64,000 nucleotides of DNA from Trichomonas vaginalis G3 (Eukaryota > Parabasalia > Trichomonadida > Trichomonadidae), in NCBI RefSeq assembly GCF_026262505.1, contig NC_067207.1, positions 34,130,082-34,194,081 on the forward strand, given 5' to 3'. Every line of letters starts with the position of its first letter. Position 1 is the stretch's first letter. The notes under the pieces are model-generated. The model was given only the letters and a program-made list of their open reading frames with translations. It did not search any database and was not told the origin of the DNA. Shown here piece by piece: positions 8,009 through 18,191 of the stretch. The translations under genes and the position numbers were made by a program.

Positions 8009-10321
8009 ATGAAAAATTCAGATGATTTCATCTCGAAAATTCAAAATGATCTGAATTGCCAACATTATATATCCGAATGCGATACTGGTTTTATATCGAA
8101 TGATAAATCGTTGCTGACTCCTTGCTATTTCGGAGGACCGATTTTAAAAAGATTAAATGATGCCAGTAAAGTATTTCAATTCTATTCAAATGCAGGTTTA
8201 CAGATTGGATCACCCTTCACATATCGAAATGCATTTGATATCCACACCATTTATATTTTTCCAGATTGCACTGTTGGCTTTCTACATAAAGATTCAACAC
8301 TCGTTATAGTAAAAGCATCAGGTATGATTGAAACTGTATTTTCTCCCATTGCTGATGTGGTTTCTTCTCAGTCTTCTTATTTAGGATTAACTTTTTTGAC
8401 GAAAAATGGCTTAATTATATTCGTAAATGCCTTCAAAAAGTCAGTAGATATTACAATCTCCGTAGATCCGACAATTACTCCCGTTAATGTTGCATTACAC
8501 TCCTTAACAAACGAAACATTTATAATTGTCAGCGATGACCATAATATTTACTTGAAATCAAGAACAAACCTTCAATACCTAGCCGGATTAGATAGTCTAC
8601 CGCAAAAATTATATGTCCCTATTGATGGAAAAATCGGAATTGCAGTTATTTCAACTGTTGGAGTCGTTTTTCCCATTGATTCCTCAATACAAGACCACAT
8701 CCCATTCGTATCATTGGAAGAATGCGAAATTGCTGGCTGGTGTGATGATATTTTCGTTTCTTTTTCAAATTCAGAAATTTCAATTTTTTCGAATTTTAAT
8801 TACATACAGACAGTTCGCTTTGACGATCTGAGATATGCTTTTTCAGACTATAAAACAATAAGAGTTTTAACTTCGCAAGGTTTATACGTAATTGTTCCAG
8901 AAATAAAAGAAATTACAGATTTCAAATCGAGTCCAGAGCGTGATACTATAAACTTGCTCATAAATTCATACAAATTATACGAAAATAAATCAATAGAATG
9001 CTTATTTAATACAGAAAATCTCGATTATTCGGATGTCGTTGAAAAAATGGTCAGAATTGCACCTTACATACTCGATTTCGATATACAACGTACGATAATG
9101 AATACTTCTTCGTTTGTAAGATCTTCTACGAACTCATTTAGTTTGAATTTTTCAAATTTTGCTGAAATTATCAAAAATATTAAATTTATTAACACCATGT
9201 TCCTAGAGAGAAAGATTTCGTTTACTACAACCCCTTACATGGTTTCTTTTTTGGAAAATAATTTATTTACAGATTTTTACACTTTTTCAGTCGAACGACT
9301 CTGCAACTTGCTCTTATATAACGAGGCTGCTCGTTTAAGTGACTTTTACGGCATGAGCGAGGCAATTGTTTCCGAAAAATGGGCTGTTGACTATTTATCA
9401 CTAAAAGGCCAAGATTCTATCAATTTTGTCATCAACAGACTCAAAAGTATCCCGAATGTCAACTACCGAGAAATCGCCGATAATTGTCTAAAGAGGAACT
9501 TCCCCTCTTCAGCTGTCACTTTTGCGAATCAACTTACCTGTGTAAAAGACCGCGTCCAATTTCTTTTGCCGCTGAGTTTGAAGGAGAGTATAGACTCCTC
9601 AATTAATAATCTCGATGGTTCTTCAATAGTTTCGGTTTGGAAGAAGACAGGACAAGAATTATCACAAATGAGAGATACAATATTGTATTGCAAGTGGATG
9701 AACACTAAATTACCACTTGAATTTAATGAATTTGCAACTTACATATATGTTTTCTTTGAACAAAACATGAAAAGAACTAAATCATACGGAAATGACACAA
9801 AAGTTCTAGAAGCTGGACTTGCTGCTATTCCAGAGAATGATGTATACTACAAGCAAGCATGCCATAGCCAGATTGCTCTTAATATAATGCTTGATAAAAA
9901 GAAATCTGACAAATCTTCGCTTTCTTTCACTAAATCTCCAAGGCAGTACATGAAAGAAGCTGTTATAAACAACGATGAAGAGATGTTTAAGAAGATCAAA
10001 GACAAATACCACTTCTCAGACCAGATGTCATCAGTAATCAGACTCCAGGCACTGGCTTCCAACGAAATGTGGTCGCAGTTTGATAATGCGACTCGTTCTG
10101 AGCCTCCATGTGGCTGGATGACTGTTTGCGACATTGTTTTCGCTGCAGGAAACTTTGAAAAAGCGAAAAACTTTGTCAGAATGGCCCCAACATCCCAACA
10201 GAAACTCGCAATGTGCGATAAACTGAAGATGTGGACTGAAGCAAGGATTATGTGTGAGGAATTGAAACTTAACGAATTAACGGAGAAATATAGAAATTTA
10301 GAACTCGCTTCTCACTTGTAA
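8009..10321 (+). CDS. VPS16: Vps16-like subunit of HOPS/CORVET
   Basis: 770 residues. The N-terminal ~400 residues have repeated beta-strand stretches of a Vps16_N propeller. The C-terminal ~370 residues are an alpha-solenoid with Vps16_C features, ending in a segment around PPCGWMTVCDIVFAAGNFEKAKNFV, the typical C-terminal signature of Vps16. In other eukaryotes Vps16 binds Vps33 and is a core of the class C tethering complexes for endosome and lysosome fusion. The length is close to the family norm (about 800). An Inr directly precedes the ATG. The assignment rests on motif recognition by eye. Confidence 0.75.
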   Translation: MKNSDDFISKIQNDLNCQHYISECDTGFISNDKSLLTPCYFGGPILKRLNDASKVFQFYSNAGLQIGSPFTYRNAFDIHTIYIFPDCTVGFLHKDSTLVIVKASGMIETVFSPIADVVSSQSSYLGLTFLTKNGLIIFVNAFKKSVDITISVDPTITPVNVALHSLTNETFIIVSDDHNIYLKSRTNLQYLAGLDSLPQKLYVPIDGKIGIAVISTVGVVFPIDSSIQDHIPFVSLEECEIAGWCDDIFVSFSNSEISIFSNFNYIQTVRFDDLRYAFSDYKTIRVLTSQGLYVIVPEIKEITDFKSSPERDTINLLINSYKLYENKSIECLFNTENLDYSDVVEKMVRIAPYILDFDIQRTIMNTSSFVRSSTNSFSLNFSNFAEIIKNIKFINTMFLERKISFTTTPYMVSFLENNLFTDFYTFSVERLCNLLLYNEAARLSDFYGMSEAIVSEKWAVDYLSLKGQDSINFVINRLKSIPNVNYREIADNCLKRNFPSSAVTFANQLTCVKDRVQFLLPLSLKESIDSSINNLDGSSIVSVWKKTGQELSQMRDTILYCKWMNTKLPLEFNEFATYIYVFFEQNMKRTKSYGNDTKVLEAGLAAIPENDVYYKQACHSQIALNIMLDKKKSDKSSLSFTKSPRQYMKEAVINNDEEMFKKIKDKYHFSDQMSSVIRLQALASNEMWSQFDNATRSEPPCGWMTVCDIVFAAGNFEKAKNFVRMAPTSQQKLAMCDKLKMWTEARIMCEELKLNELTEKYRNLELASHL

Positions 10322-10755
10322 AACTAAATTTATGTGTTTTATTTGTTATACATGTCATAATTTTTAATTTTTTCGTTTTCTCTTAGAAAAATTTGATCTT
10401 TTGTTTAATTTTATGTCTTATCTAAATTAAACAAAAATAAATGGTTACCCTACTTCTATATATTCCATTGGTATTATAGTCAAGTTCTGAAAAATTGATA
10501 TTGAATTGCAAATTTAATTTTTCATGCACATGTAGCATGCATCAATATAAAATATATATTTCATTATTATTTTTAGGAGCATTCTGTAATATTTAGATTA
10601 TAATAAAAACAATGCGCGATTTTCACATAAAGAAAGATAATTGATCAAAATATGCAATGTCATAAGTTATATGCATTCTAATAAAGCTAATAATCACATA
10701 ATCAGCATGTAACCTTTTCCAAATCCCGATCAAATTGGCGAAAATCTAGATTTTT
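10322..10755. other. Intergenic region
   Basis: AT-rich spacer between Vps16 and the P4-ATPase-like gene. No feature seen. Confidence 0.5.
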
Positions 10756-13700
10756 ATGGTTCTTGTTCACTTTGATCCTGAAGTTAAAGAAGAACCGAAG
10801 GATCAAGTGCTTCAAACGAACATAACAGATTCAAACAATCTCAATATTACCGAATTAGCGATTTCTTTCATTACTTTTTTCTTTTCTAGAATCGCATTTT
10901 GGTTTTACTTCGGTATATTCATAGTTCAGACATGCATTCAAACACCTTTATATCCAACAACAACTATTATTCCACTCATTTTCACATTTTCTTCATCAAT
11001 TGGAATTTATATTTTACAATCTTATCGAAAACGTAAATTAAATTACATAACAGACAAGAAAAAAGTACGTGTGCGTAGAAACCATCAATGGGTTGAGATA
11101 TTACAAGGAAATATCAAGCCTGGCGACGTAATTCTTTTGAAAAACGGCGACACAGCACCATGTGATGTTGTTTTACTAGCCACAGGTAAAAAATTCCAGA
11201 TAGCTGTCAATACTCGTATCATTGATGGTAAAAATCAATTAAGAGCCAAAAAACCGATTCAAAAATGCGATCATTTCCAACCAGAGAACATTTTGAACAC
11301 AGACTTCCAAATAAATTACGCCAGAACGTCAGAAGGTAATCTTCCTCCCCTTACAGAAAGAGTTCAATTTGACGGAACAGTTATTGTCGGTCAGGAACAG
11401 CTAAACATCTCAAATGAGCAGTTTATTGAGAAGTTCTCTATTGTTTACCATACAGACGAGATCATTGTCGCTGCTGTTTACACTGGATCTGATTGCAGGT
11501 GTTCATTACACAGCAAAACAGGGTATTTCAGGTCTACACTACTCGAGAAACAACTCAACAGACAGAACATGATACAAATTGCCTTCATTTTCATTCTTTC
11601 CATGGTTTTAGCGACAGTTTCGATTTTTTATAGGGATATTTCAAGCAGTTGGCCAGTTTTAGATGATACACCTAACTGGCAATACTATACATATAGCTTT
11701 ACCAACTTCCTTGTCCTTCTAACTCCACTTTCTCCGTTTGAATTGTATCTAATGATTGATATCTCATTATTTATTCACTCTTTCTTCCTGAAAACAGCTA
11801 TATTGTCATCAGTCAACAGATTGGATGAGCTAACTCATATAGATTCTGTTGTTGCATCAAAATCTCTTTTAATTGGCACTCTTCCGCCGACAATCAAGAG
11901 AATTTACGTGGCAGGAAGGATGTATGGCCGATCAATGACCTCGCAAGAGCTTTCTGAGACAGGAATTCAAGGTTCTTCGAATGATGAATTTGATGACCCA
12001 TCATTTTTCGAAAATGCCAACACTCCTGAGGTCAGCCTCTTCCTCGAACACATTTCATTATGCCATCAAGCCACAGTTCAAATAGAAAAAGATTTTATAT
12101 CTTTTATTTCATCAGTTCCAGCTGAGGAACCACTTCTCAGACTTGCCTCAAAGAGTGGAGTAACATTTGCCCACAGAGGACCCAATCAGTTGATATATTT
12201 GAAGGGAAATCTGATCAGAAACACTCTTCTCGCGACAGGATTCATCCAAGTGCCAAATTTCGAGGACACATATGTTGGACAAGTCACCTACATTCCGCAG
12301 TCCAAGCAACACCCGCGAATTTCAGTGATAATCCGCGGAAAAGGCACCGGATTCATTTTCACTCGCTGGAGTGTCGAAGAAGACCCTGATTTAGAGGGAC
12401 TCCCCCTGCACGAGCTGAAGGAGATGCAGTCGCAAGGGTTGCAGGTCACCGTGCTCTCATACAAGCAGATCTCGCCTGAGTCGCTGAGTATCTCTGGTTC
12501 TGACATAATTCAGAAATTTTCTGAAATTGAAAGAACTGGCACTTTTTTGGCATTAGTTGGCTTTGAAGATCCTCCACGCGACGGCGTTTTGTCTTTTGTT
12601 AACAAAGTGAGAGGCAGCGGAATACAGATGATTCTTGCGAGCCACGGACCAATCAGAACTCTCACGACTCACGCTCTTTCTTTGGGAATTTTGAAGAAAA
12701 ATCAGGGAACTTCACCTTTACGAGGAAATACACAACTTGAGATTGATGGAGAGTTGGAGAGGATGCTGTCTAATTTGGGAGGATTCGATGATGCTCTTTT
12801 GATGAGTGGAAACCAGATACAAAACATAATTCAGTCAAAAGTTAAAAATGTTCCTCAAATTCTGAAAGCGTTCACTGTCATTCTGATTGACAAATGCCAG
12901 CCAAACGATGTCCAGCTGTTGGTGGAGTACATCCGGAAGCAGGGAGAGATGACAATCATCGGAATCGGCCAGTCAATCACAGACAGCGGGTTCATGAACG
13001 CTTCTTCCATGTCAATCACTGTCTCAGACGATTCTCCGACTCCGATGGGAATAATTTCTGATCTGACTGTCGACAGATTCGACCAGCTCTCAGACATAAT
13101 CTTTGTCACGTGCCAGTGGTTGTACGACAGAATCACAACGATGATTAATTTCACTATTCCTCGCGATACATTTCTTGGATTAGTTCAAATGGCTTATCAG
13201 TTCCAAGTTGCTTTTTCTGGAACTCCTCTCTTCACTGCCGCTCATATTCTGAGTGTTTTGGTGTTTACTGGATGTCCTGCTGTCTCTAGATCTGTTCTGA
13301 ACAAAAGAGTTGGCGAGTACATCCTCAAAAACACTCCGCAGAAGTACTACTTGAGAAGAAGGAAGCAGCCGAGGTTGTCATTCATCAGATTCATGATTTC
13401 TTCTGTTCTCTGCATTTTGGGAGCAATTTTCTCTGTCTGGTTCAAGGCTTTGGTCGACAGAGATGTGAGGAAGCCGTACAACGACACCATTTCTCTGCAG
13501 CAGTTCAGGTATTCGATGTCTGCAACATTTATTTTGTCTTGTGTCGCGTGGACAGCAACGCAGACTGATACTTGGACTCTGTATCATAATATTTCATTGT
13601 TTGGAAGCTTGATCTGTTTCTTTGTTGGGTATAGTTTGGTGACTGATAACCAAGGAAACTCACAGACATCAGGAGTTTCTTCGACAATGTCTGGAAACTG

Positions 13701-13851
13701 GATTTCGTCTTTGTCTACTTTCATTTTCCCTATTTGTTCTATCTTCTTGCAGTTCTCGTACACACTGTTCAAGAGATTCTTCGAACAGGAGAAACAAGTA
13801 AAAGCTCAGCAACCTCAACTTGACAACTCTCCTCAAGCTGCAATTGTCTAA
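10756..13851 (+). CDS. P4-ATPase-like protein lacking catalytic motifs (pseudoenzyme)
   Basis: 1031 residues, uninterrupted. It follows the phospholipid-flippase (P4) plan: an N-terminal hairpin of two membrane spans (about residues 35-95, with TTTIIPLIFTF), an actuator region (GDTAPCDVVLL; IDGKNQLRAKKP in place of DGETNLKxR), LLEKQLNRQ, two spans with LTPLSPFELYL at the PISL position, nucleotide/phosphorylation domains, and a C-terminal set of spans from about 790. Key residues are gone: SDKTGTLT is ASKSLLIG (Ser368 where the phosphorylated Asp should be), TGD is SHG, and GDGxND is GQSITD (739-743). It should not form a phosphoenzyme. The long intact frame argues for a retained structural or regulatory role. 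Family assignment is strong; function is inferred. Confidence 0.75.
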   Translation: MVLVHFDPEVKEEPKDQVLQTNITDSNNLNITELAISFITFFFSRIAFWFYFGIFIVQTCIQTPLYPTTTIIPLIFTFSSSIGIYILQSYRKRKLNYITDKKKVRVRRNHQWVEILQGNIKPGDVILLKNGDTAPCDVVLLATGKKFQIAVNTRIIDGKNQLRAKKPIQKCDHFQPENILNTDFQINYARTSEGNLPPLTERVQFDGTVIVGQEQLNISNEQFIEKFSIVYHTDEIIVAAVYTGSDCRCSLHSKTGYFRSTLLEKQLNRQNMIQIAFIFILSMVLATVSIFYRDISSSWPVLDDTPNWQYYTYSFTNFLVLLTPLSPFELYLMIDISLFIHSFFLKTAILSSVNRLDELTHIDSVVASKSLLIGTLPPTIKRIYVAGRMYGRSMTSQELSETGIQGSSNDEFDDPSFFENANTPEVSLFLEHISLCHQATVQIEKDFISFISSVPAEEPLLRLASKSGVTFAHRGPNQLIYLKGNLIRNTLLATGFIQVPNFEDTYVGQVTYIPQSKQHPRISVIIRGKGTGFIFTRWSVEEDPDLEGLPLHELKEMQSQGLQVTVLSYKQISPESLSISGSDIIQKFSEIERTGTFLALVGFEDPPRDGVLSFVNKVRGSGIQMILASHGPIRTLTTHALSLGILKKNQGTSPLRGNTQLEIDGELERMLSNLGGFDDALLMSGNQIQNIIQSKVKNVPQILKAFTVILIDKCQPNDVQLLVEYIRKQGEMTIIGIGQSITDSGFMNASSMSITVSDDSPTPMGIISDLTVDRFDQLSDIIFVTCQWLYDRITTMINFTIPRDTFLGLVQMAYQFQVAFSGTPLFTAAHILSVLVFTGCPAVSRSVLNKRVGEYILKNTPQKYYLRRRKQPRLSFIRFMISSVLCILGAIFSVWFKALVDRDVRKPYNDTISLQQFRYSMSATFILSCVAWTATQTDTWTLYHNISLFGSLICFFVGYSLVTDNQGNSQTSGVSSTMSGNWISSLSTFIFPICSIFLQFSYTLFKRFFEQEKQVKAQQPQLDNSPQAAIV

Positions 13852-14180
13852 AAATAATGTTTGTTTTATTTATTAATAAAAATTGTGTTATTTTATTATA
13901 AATTATGAATTTACACATGAGAAGAAAATAGAGAGAACTTCACTGTAAAAAATTGTAATTTTGGGAGAGTTTTATGAAATTTGGTTTATTCATTAAGAAG
14001 ATTAGCGGTAGATTTACTTGAATACTAAATTTTACATGTGTATATGCAATGTACACAACTTGCCTAGCAGGTTGACAATTTAAATCTTTTGAAATATCTT
14101 GGAAAATGATCCTTGCCAGAAATTAATCAAATTTTTCTTTAGAATGGCGGGAAAATAATTAATAAAAAGTGACAATTCTG
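13852..14180. other. Intergenic region
   Basis: AT-rich, with an AAAAAGTGACA motif just before ATG at 14181. No gene. Confidence 0.5.
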
Positions 14181-14769
14181 ATGAGCAATATACTTAATTT
14201 CAGTATCCCAGAGGAATTTACTTCATTATGTAAGTTGGATAGATTAATCTGGGACCTATCACGCGAGAATTTCGATAATTCAATCGCGTCAATTCAAGAA
14301 ATCCTTCAGAATTCAGATATTAACGTAAAATATATTTTACATATGATAGATGAAGTAGCCGCACGAAGAATTAACAATCTTGTTCTATACGCAAGACTTA
14401 TTATTAACGTTTGTCCAGAATTGAGTGATACAAAAATGTTTGCGCATGAATGCATCGCAAACGCAGTAAATTTTCTAATAAATCCAACGGAAATGACAAA
14501 ATCAAATCCAAATCTCAATAATTTTAAATTTTTGAATTTTTTTGATTCAGATTCCATCGAATACGTAATTATGAACGACAACGTAGCAGAATTACGAAAC
14601 AAAATCACAGAAAGTATTCACCCATTAGTAATTTCAACCTATTCTTTACCTCAATTTTCAGGAATTTCTTTAATCTCACTCGCTGCTTACTTTGGATCGA
14701 TCAACTGCTTGAAATATTTCATGGAAAACTATTATAATCCGGGATACGACCTATTAACATATTCAGTCT

Positions 14770-15723
14770 CTTATATACGAAAAAAAGAGATCTGACATTG
14801 TGTCAGATCTCAGTAAAAGTGACATTTACATGTCAAAAAAATAGAATGAGTTTAAGTAATTAAAATTGAGGGTGAGAGTAGTATTGTATGAAATAATATC
14901 TCTCACCCTCCAATTCATCCTATGGCGCCGAAAAAATTTTGGTGAAATGCGACCACATTTCACCAAAATTTCTCGGCGCCATATAGAGAACTAGAGCCTG
15001 TGAGGTACTGATACTATCCATGTACCTCGCTGCTCTAGTTCCAAGCCAAAATGGCTAAAAATTGCCCGCAATTGTTCACATTGCGGGCAATTTTTAGCCA
15101 TTTTGGCTGGGAATTGGAGGGTGAGAGTAGTATTGTATGAAATAATATCTCTCACCCTCCAATTCATCCTATGGCGCCGAAAAAATTTTGGTGAAATGCG
15201 ACCACATTTCACCAAAATTTCTCGGCGCCATATAGAGAACTAGAGCCTGTGAGGTACTGATACTATCCATGTACCTCGCAGGCTCTAGTTCCAAGCCAAA
15301 ATGGCTAAAAATTGCCCGCAATTGTTCACATTGCGGGCAATTTTTAGCCATTTTGGCTGGGAATTGGAGGGTGAGAGTAGTATTGTATGAAATAATATCT
15401 CTCACCCTCCAATTCATCCTATGGCGCCGAAAAAATTTTGGTGAAATGCGACCACATTTCACCAAAATTTCTCGGCGCCATATAGAGAACTAGAGCCTGT
15501 GAGGTACTGATACTATCCATGTACCTCGCAGGCTCTAGTTCCAAGCCAAAATGGCTAAAAATTGCCCGCAATTGTTCACATTCCCATCTTTTGTTGGTAA
15601 GACGAAGAATATGAAATAAATTATGAAGAAGATAATGATGAATAAAATATCACTTTTTATATTTTTGACACGTAAAGTTGTCACTTTTCTGTCAAACCGT
15701 TTTTATCGTTTTCGTATATAACA
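14770..15723. mobile_element. Non-autonomous element with TIRs, 5-bp TSD and hairpin array
   Basis: It is flanked by AGTCT at 14765-14769 and 15724-15728. The ends share TTATATACGAAAA (left 14771-14783; right as complement 15709-15721). Subterminal blocks also match imperfectly inverted: AAAAGTGACATTTACATGTCAAAAA on the left and AAAAGTGACAACTTTACGTGTCAAAAA on the complement of the right end. A perfect 11-bp stem (GAGATCTGACA, 14787-14811) lies inside the left end. The middle is the 250-bp hairpin array. There is no transposase gene, so mobilisation would be in trans. The superfamily is not assigned. Confidence 0.8.
14863..15583. repeat. Tandem array, about 2.9 units of 249-250 bp, each a chain of four hairpins
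   Basis: GGGTGAGAG starts units at 14870, 15119 and 15369. Each unit holds four consecutive near-perfect inverted repeats: stem GAATTGGAGGGTGAGAG (17 bp); stem ATGGCGCCGA..GGTGAAATG (about 28 bp); stem GAACTAGAGCC..GAGGTAC (about 20 bp); stem CCAAGCCAAAATGGCTAAAA (about 32 bp). Copies 2 and 3 are virtually identical; copy 1 has CTCGCTGCTC where the others have CTCGCAGGCTC. The third copy stops after CAATTGTTCACATT near 15583. Short ORFs across it are by-products of the repeats. Confidence 0.9.
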
Positions 15724-16375
15724 AGTCTGCAGCGGAAATCTGGAAATCATAAAAATGTTCGAAAGTAATTTCCCTAAGTACAAAAATCTGTATGACTTGG
15801 CAATAGATTACCATCGCAATGAAGTTTTAGACTATTTCATTCAAAAATTCGGAGCACCTCAACAATTTTACATTTCTTCTATTGTAAACAGCTTCAACTT
15901 GACGGCAACTGTTTTCTTTGCAACACAGACTACGACTTCATACCAAAATTTTAACGTTGATAGGGCAAAAACACCAATAATCAATTTTTGTGCGGCAACA
16001 TCATGTTCTATCCTCGAAAAATACCTGGAAAAGCTTGAATACGATGTTAAACATGAAGATACGATTAAAGTAGACGACAGATACCGTTTGAGCCCAAGAG
16101 ATTTTGATTTCGACACAACAAGAATCTACAAGGAAGAAGAATTTACGCTCAGACATATGGAGTACAATCCTATCGTATACGCCTTACTCTACGAAAACTT
16201 TAAGAGCATAAAATTTTTGATAGAAAAGGGAAGTACAAAAAACGTGACATTCAATTACCGAAATCAAAGATTTTCTTTACTTTCATTTTCAATAGTTTAC
16301 AATTTAACCGACATTGCATTGTTTTTGATTGATAACAATGTGAATCCAAAAAAAAAAAAAAAAAAAAAAAAAAGG

Positions 16376-16430
16376 TAGTGGGGCTTCCAGGCACTTCGTG
16401 CCTTCTAGCCCTGATGTTGATGTTTAGTAT
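16376..16430. repeat. Left TIR of element B
   Basis: GTGGGGCTTCCAGGCACTTC and onward to TAGCCCTGATG..TTTAGTATAA; the inverse of 40741-40796. It contains the AGGCAC/GTGCCT palindrome and is preceded by a run of about 28 A. Confidence 0.85.
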
Positions 16431-16606
16431 AAATGAAGTTTTTATTCGGAGGACTCTTCTTCTTCCTCCATTGCTTCTGGGAAGAAGCCTTCTTCTGGGT
16501 CGAAAACATTATATAATGTGTCGCTTTTCACAAATTATATATGTTTTCATGTTTTGTCACTTTTCTGTCACTTTTCAGGTAAAAACATTTTTATTATTAT
16601 ATATAA

Positions 16607-17361
16607 ATGAATTTTACAAAACCACCGTTACCGTTCTTTGGAAATAAGAGTAGATGTAAAGATATTATATTGAGAGAACTTAAGAAACTACCGAATGGTC
16701 TAACATTTGTAGATTTGTTCGGTGGAAGTTTCTATATATCCCATTTGTGCCATATAATATTTCCAGACTCAAAGATTATATGCAATGACTTCGACAACTA
16801 TATGGACCGTCTCAAACATATTCCAGACACAAACAAAATATTGAAAGAGTTAAAAGAAAAGATACCTATAGGTAAGATGGAACGTATACCATTAGATAAG
16901 AAAAATATTGTGAGAGAGGTTTTGAAAAAAGCAGAATATATAGACTGGGATAGTATATCTGCTAGACTATATATAGTGGTGCTATAAGAGTTCATGACAT
17001 TGAAACACTTATGTCAAAAGTTATATTTTTCTTAACTATACAAATGTTTTCAAAGAGGACATAGAAAAAATATTGAGGGTATAGAGTTTGTGAGATGTCA
17101 TTGGACAGATTTGTATGAAAAATATAAAGACAAGGAAAATGTTTTCTTATAGTGGACCCGCCGTTCTATAAACATGGGATTTTCAATACCAAGTAGACTG
17201 GACTTTGAGAGACTCTTTAGAAACTTTAGACGTTTTACATAACCATCCATGCTTTTACTTTACATCCGATAAAAGTGGTTTGGAAACCGTTATGAGATGG
17301 TTAGAGGACATACATGACTATGAGTTTAGATATGACAAGATAGAATATGAGAGAGGTCCTA
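16607..17361 (+). pseudogene. Dam-type adenine methylase, frameshifted
   Basis: The same protein as at 3156-3914 of element A (MNFTKPPLPFFGNK start, FVDLFGGS motif). Small indels interrupt the frame near 16965, 17035, 17080, 17150 and again at the 3' end (GAGAGAGGTCC). Residues up to about 122 are readable, and the C-terminal part is in frame from about 17200. DPPF is present only across a shift. Non-functional unless the indels are sequencing errors. Confidence 0.8.
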
Positions 17362-17407
17362 TAAACTGGAGAAAGTGTCATAACAAAGAAATTTTATTAG
17401 TAAGTAA

Positions 17408-17540
17408 ATGTGGTTTGAAATAGGACTACTTGTTTTAGGTTTTTTCCATTGTGTCATTTATTTTATTTGACGTGGCAGAAAGATATAGAGAATATGAAGA
17501 TGAACCAATGCCTGCAAATGTTCAGCATATGTACTCGTAA
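17408..17540 (+). pseudogene. 43-aa membrane protein, frameshifted copy
   Basis: Homologue of 2981-3112. It begins MWFEIGLLVLGFF; one extra base in TTTATTTTATTTGA creates a stop after residue 20. Confidence 0.65.
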
Positions 17541-17564
17541 GAGATATTTTTTATCTAATATTAA

Positions 17565-17927
17565 ATGGACGCACAGAACTTAGCGAATGCACAGCAACCT
17601 GGACAACCAAACCCAGAGAATATTCCAAATGAAGTTAGAATACAAACTGCAATGGCAAACTATGGTCAAGTGCCAACCGATGTTACAAATGCAAACTGCC
17701 ATGTCAAATGACGCTGCGTTAGGTTTGCACCATGGTATGCAAATATGAGATGGAAAGAGTTTTATACAAACCCTGAAGTGGGATATAAACAACTTTATGC
17801 AGATGACGCGAACACAGGAGTTGACCCAGAATATGTTTTCTACCAGGAGAGAAACAGAATGTATGAGCTCCAGTTAAAGAATGCTATGGAACTCAACAGG
17901 AAACGTAAGAGACTAGGCGGACATTAG
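17565..17927 (+). pseudogene. 120-aa Maverick protein, frameshifted copy
   Basis: Homologue of 2595-2957. An extra base in GATGTTACAAATG shifts the frame after about residue 40; a second indel near 17727 restores it, and the basic RKRKRLGGH tail is intact. Confidence 0.7.
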
Positions 17928-17945
17928 ATTTTTACATATAGTAAA

Positions 17946-18187
17946 ATGGGTTTCTTCAGTAAGATAGGAAACTTCTTTCGAAATGTTGGAAGAGGTATAT
18001 GGAATGGAATAAAAACCGTAGAAGAGGAATTTGGAACGGAGTCAAAAATATTGGTAAAAGAGTAGGTCAGTTTGTTGGTATTATACCTAAAGACCCTGAA
18101 CCAGAAGAACAAGCTCCTGTTATACAACAGCCTGAACCTGCACCACAGTCTAGTTGGCAACCAAATCCAACACCTCAACCGTATTAA
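17946..18187 (+). pseudogene. 80-aa amphipathic protein, frameshifted copy
   Basis: Homologue of 2334-2576, with MGFFSKIGNFFRNVG at the start and NPTPQPY at the end. A one-base change in the first GRGIW repeat (near 18015) breaks the frame. Confidence 0.7.
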
Positions 18188-18191
18188 AAAA

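Larger units (their letters stand above)
14181..16348 (+). pseudogene. DUF3447/ankyrin-type gene, split by a hairpin element and cut by Maverick B
   Basis: The 5' part (14181-14769, MSNILNFSIPEEF...) has the N-terminal helices and first repeat of trichomonad DUF3447 proteins (SLISLAAYFGSINCLKYFMEN). The frame resumes at 15728 (CSGNLEIIKMFES, YHRNEVLDYFIQKF) and shows ankyrin-like repeats up to LFLIDNNVNP at 16348, where element B begins. Joining 14769 to 15729 keeps one frame with no stop and gives the expected YSVCSGNLEII repeat, so the intervening 954 bp plus a 5-bp duplication is an insertion. I do not see the 3' end of the gene beyond element B. Function of the family: probable protein-protein interaction; specific role unknown. 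Confidence 0.8.

Noticed and set aside
14991..15493. ORFs of 74-98 codons inside the hairpin array
   Set aside because: They occur on both strands, repeat with the 250-bp unit and consist of palindrome arms; non-coding structure explains them.
14763..15728. TATATA as the target duplication of the hairpin element
   Set aside because: TATATA is present at both ends, but joining there leaves the DUF3447 frame shifted by one base; AGTCT restores it exactly.
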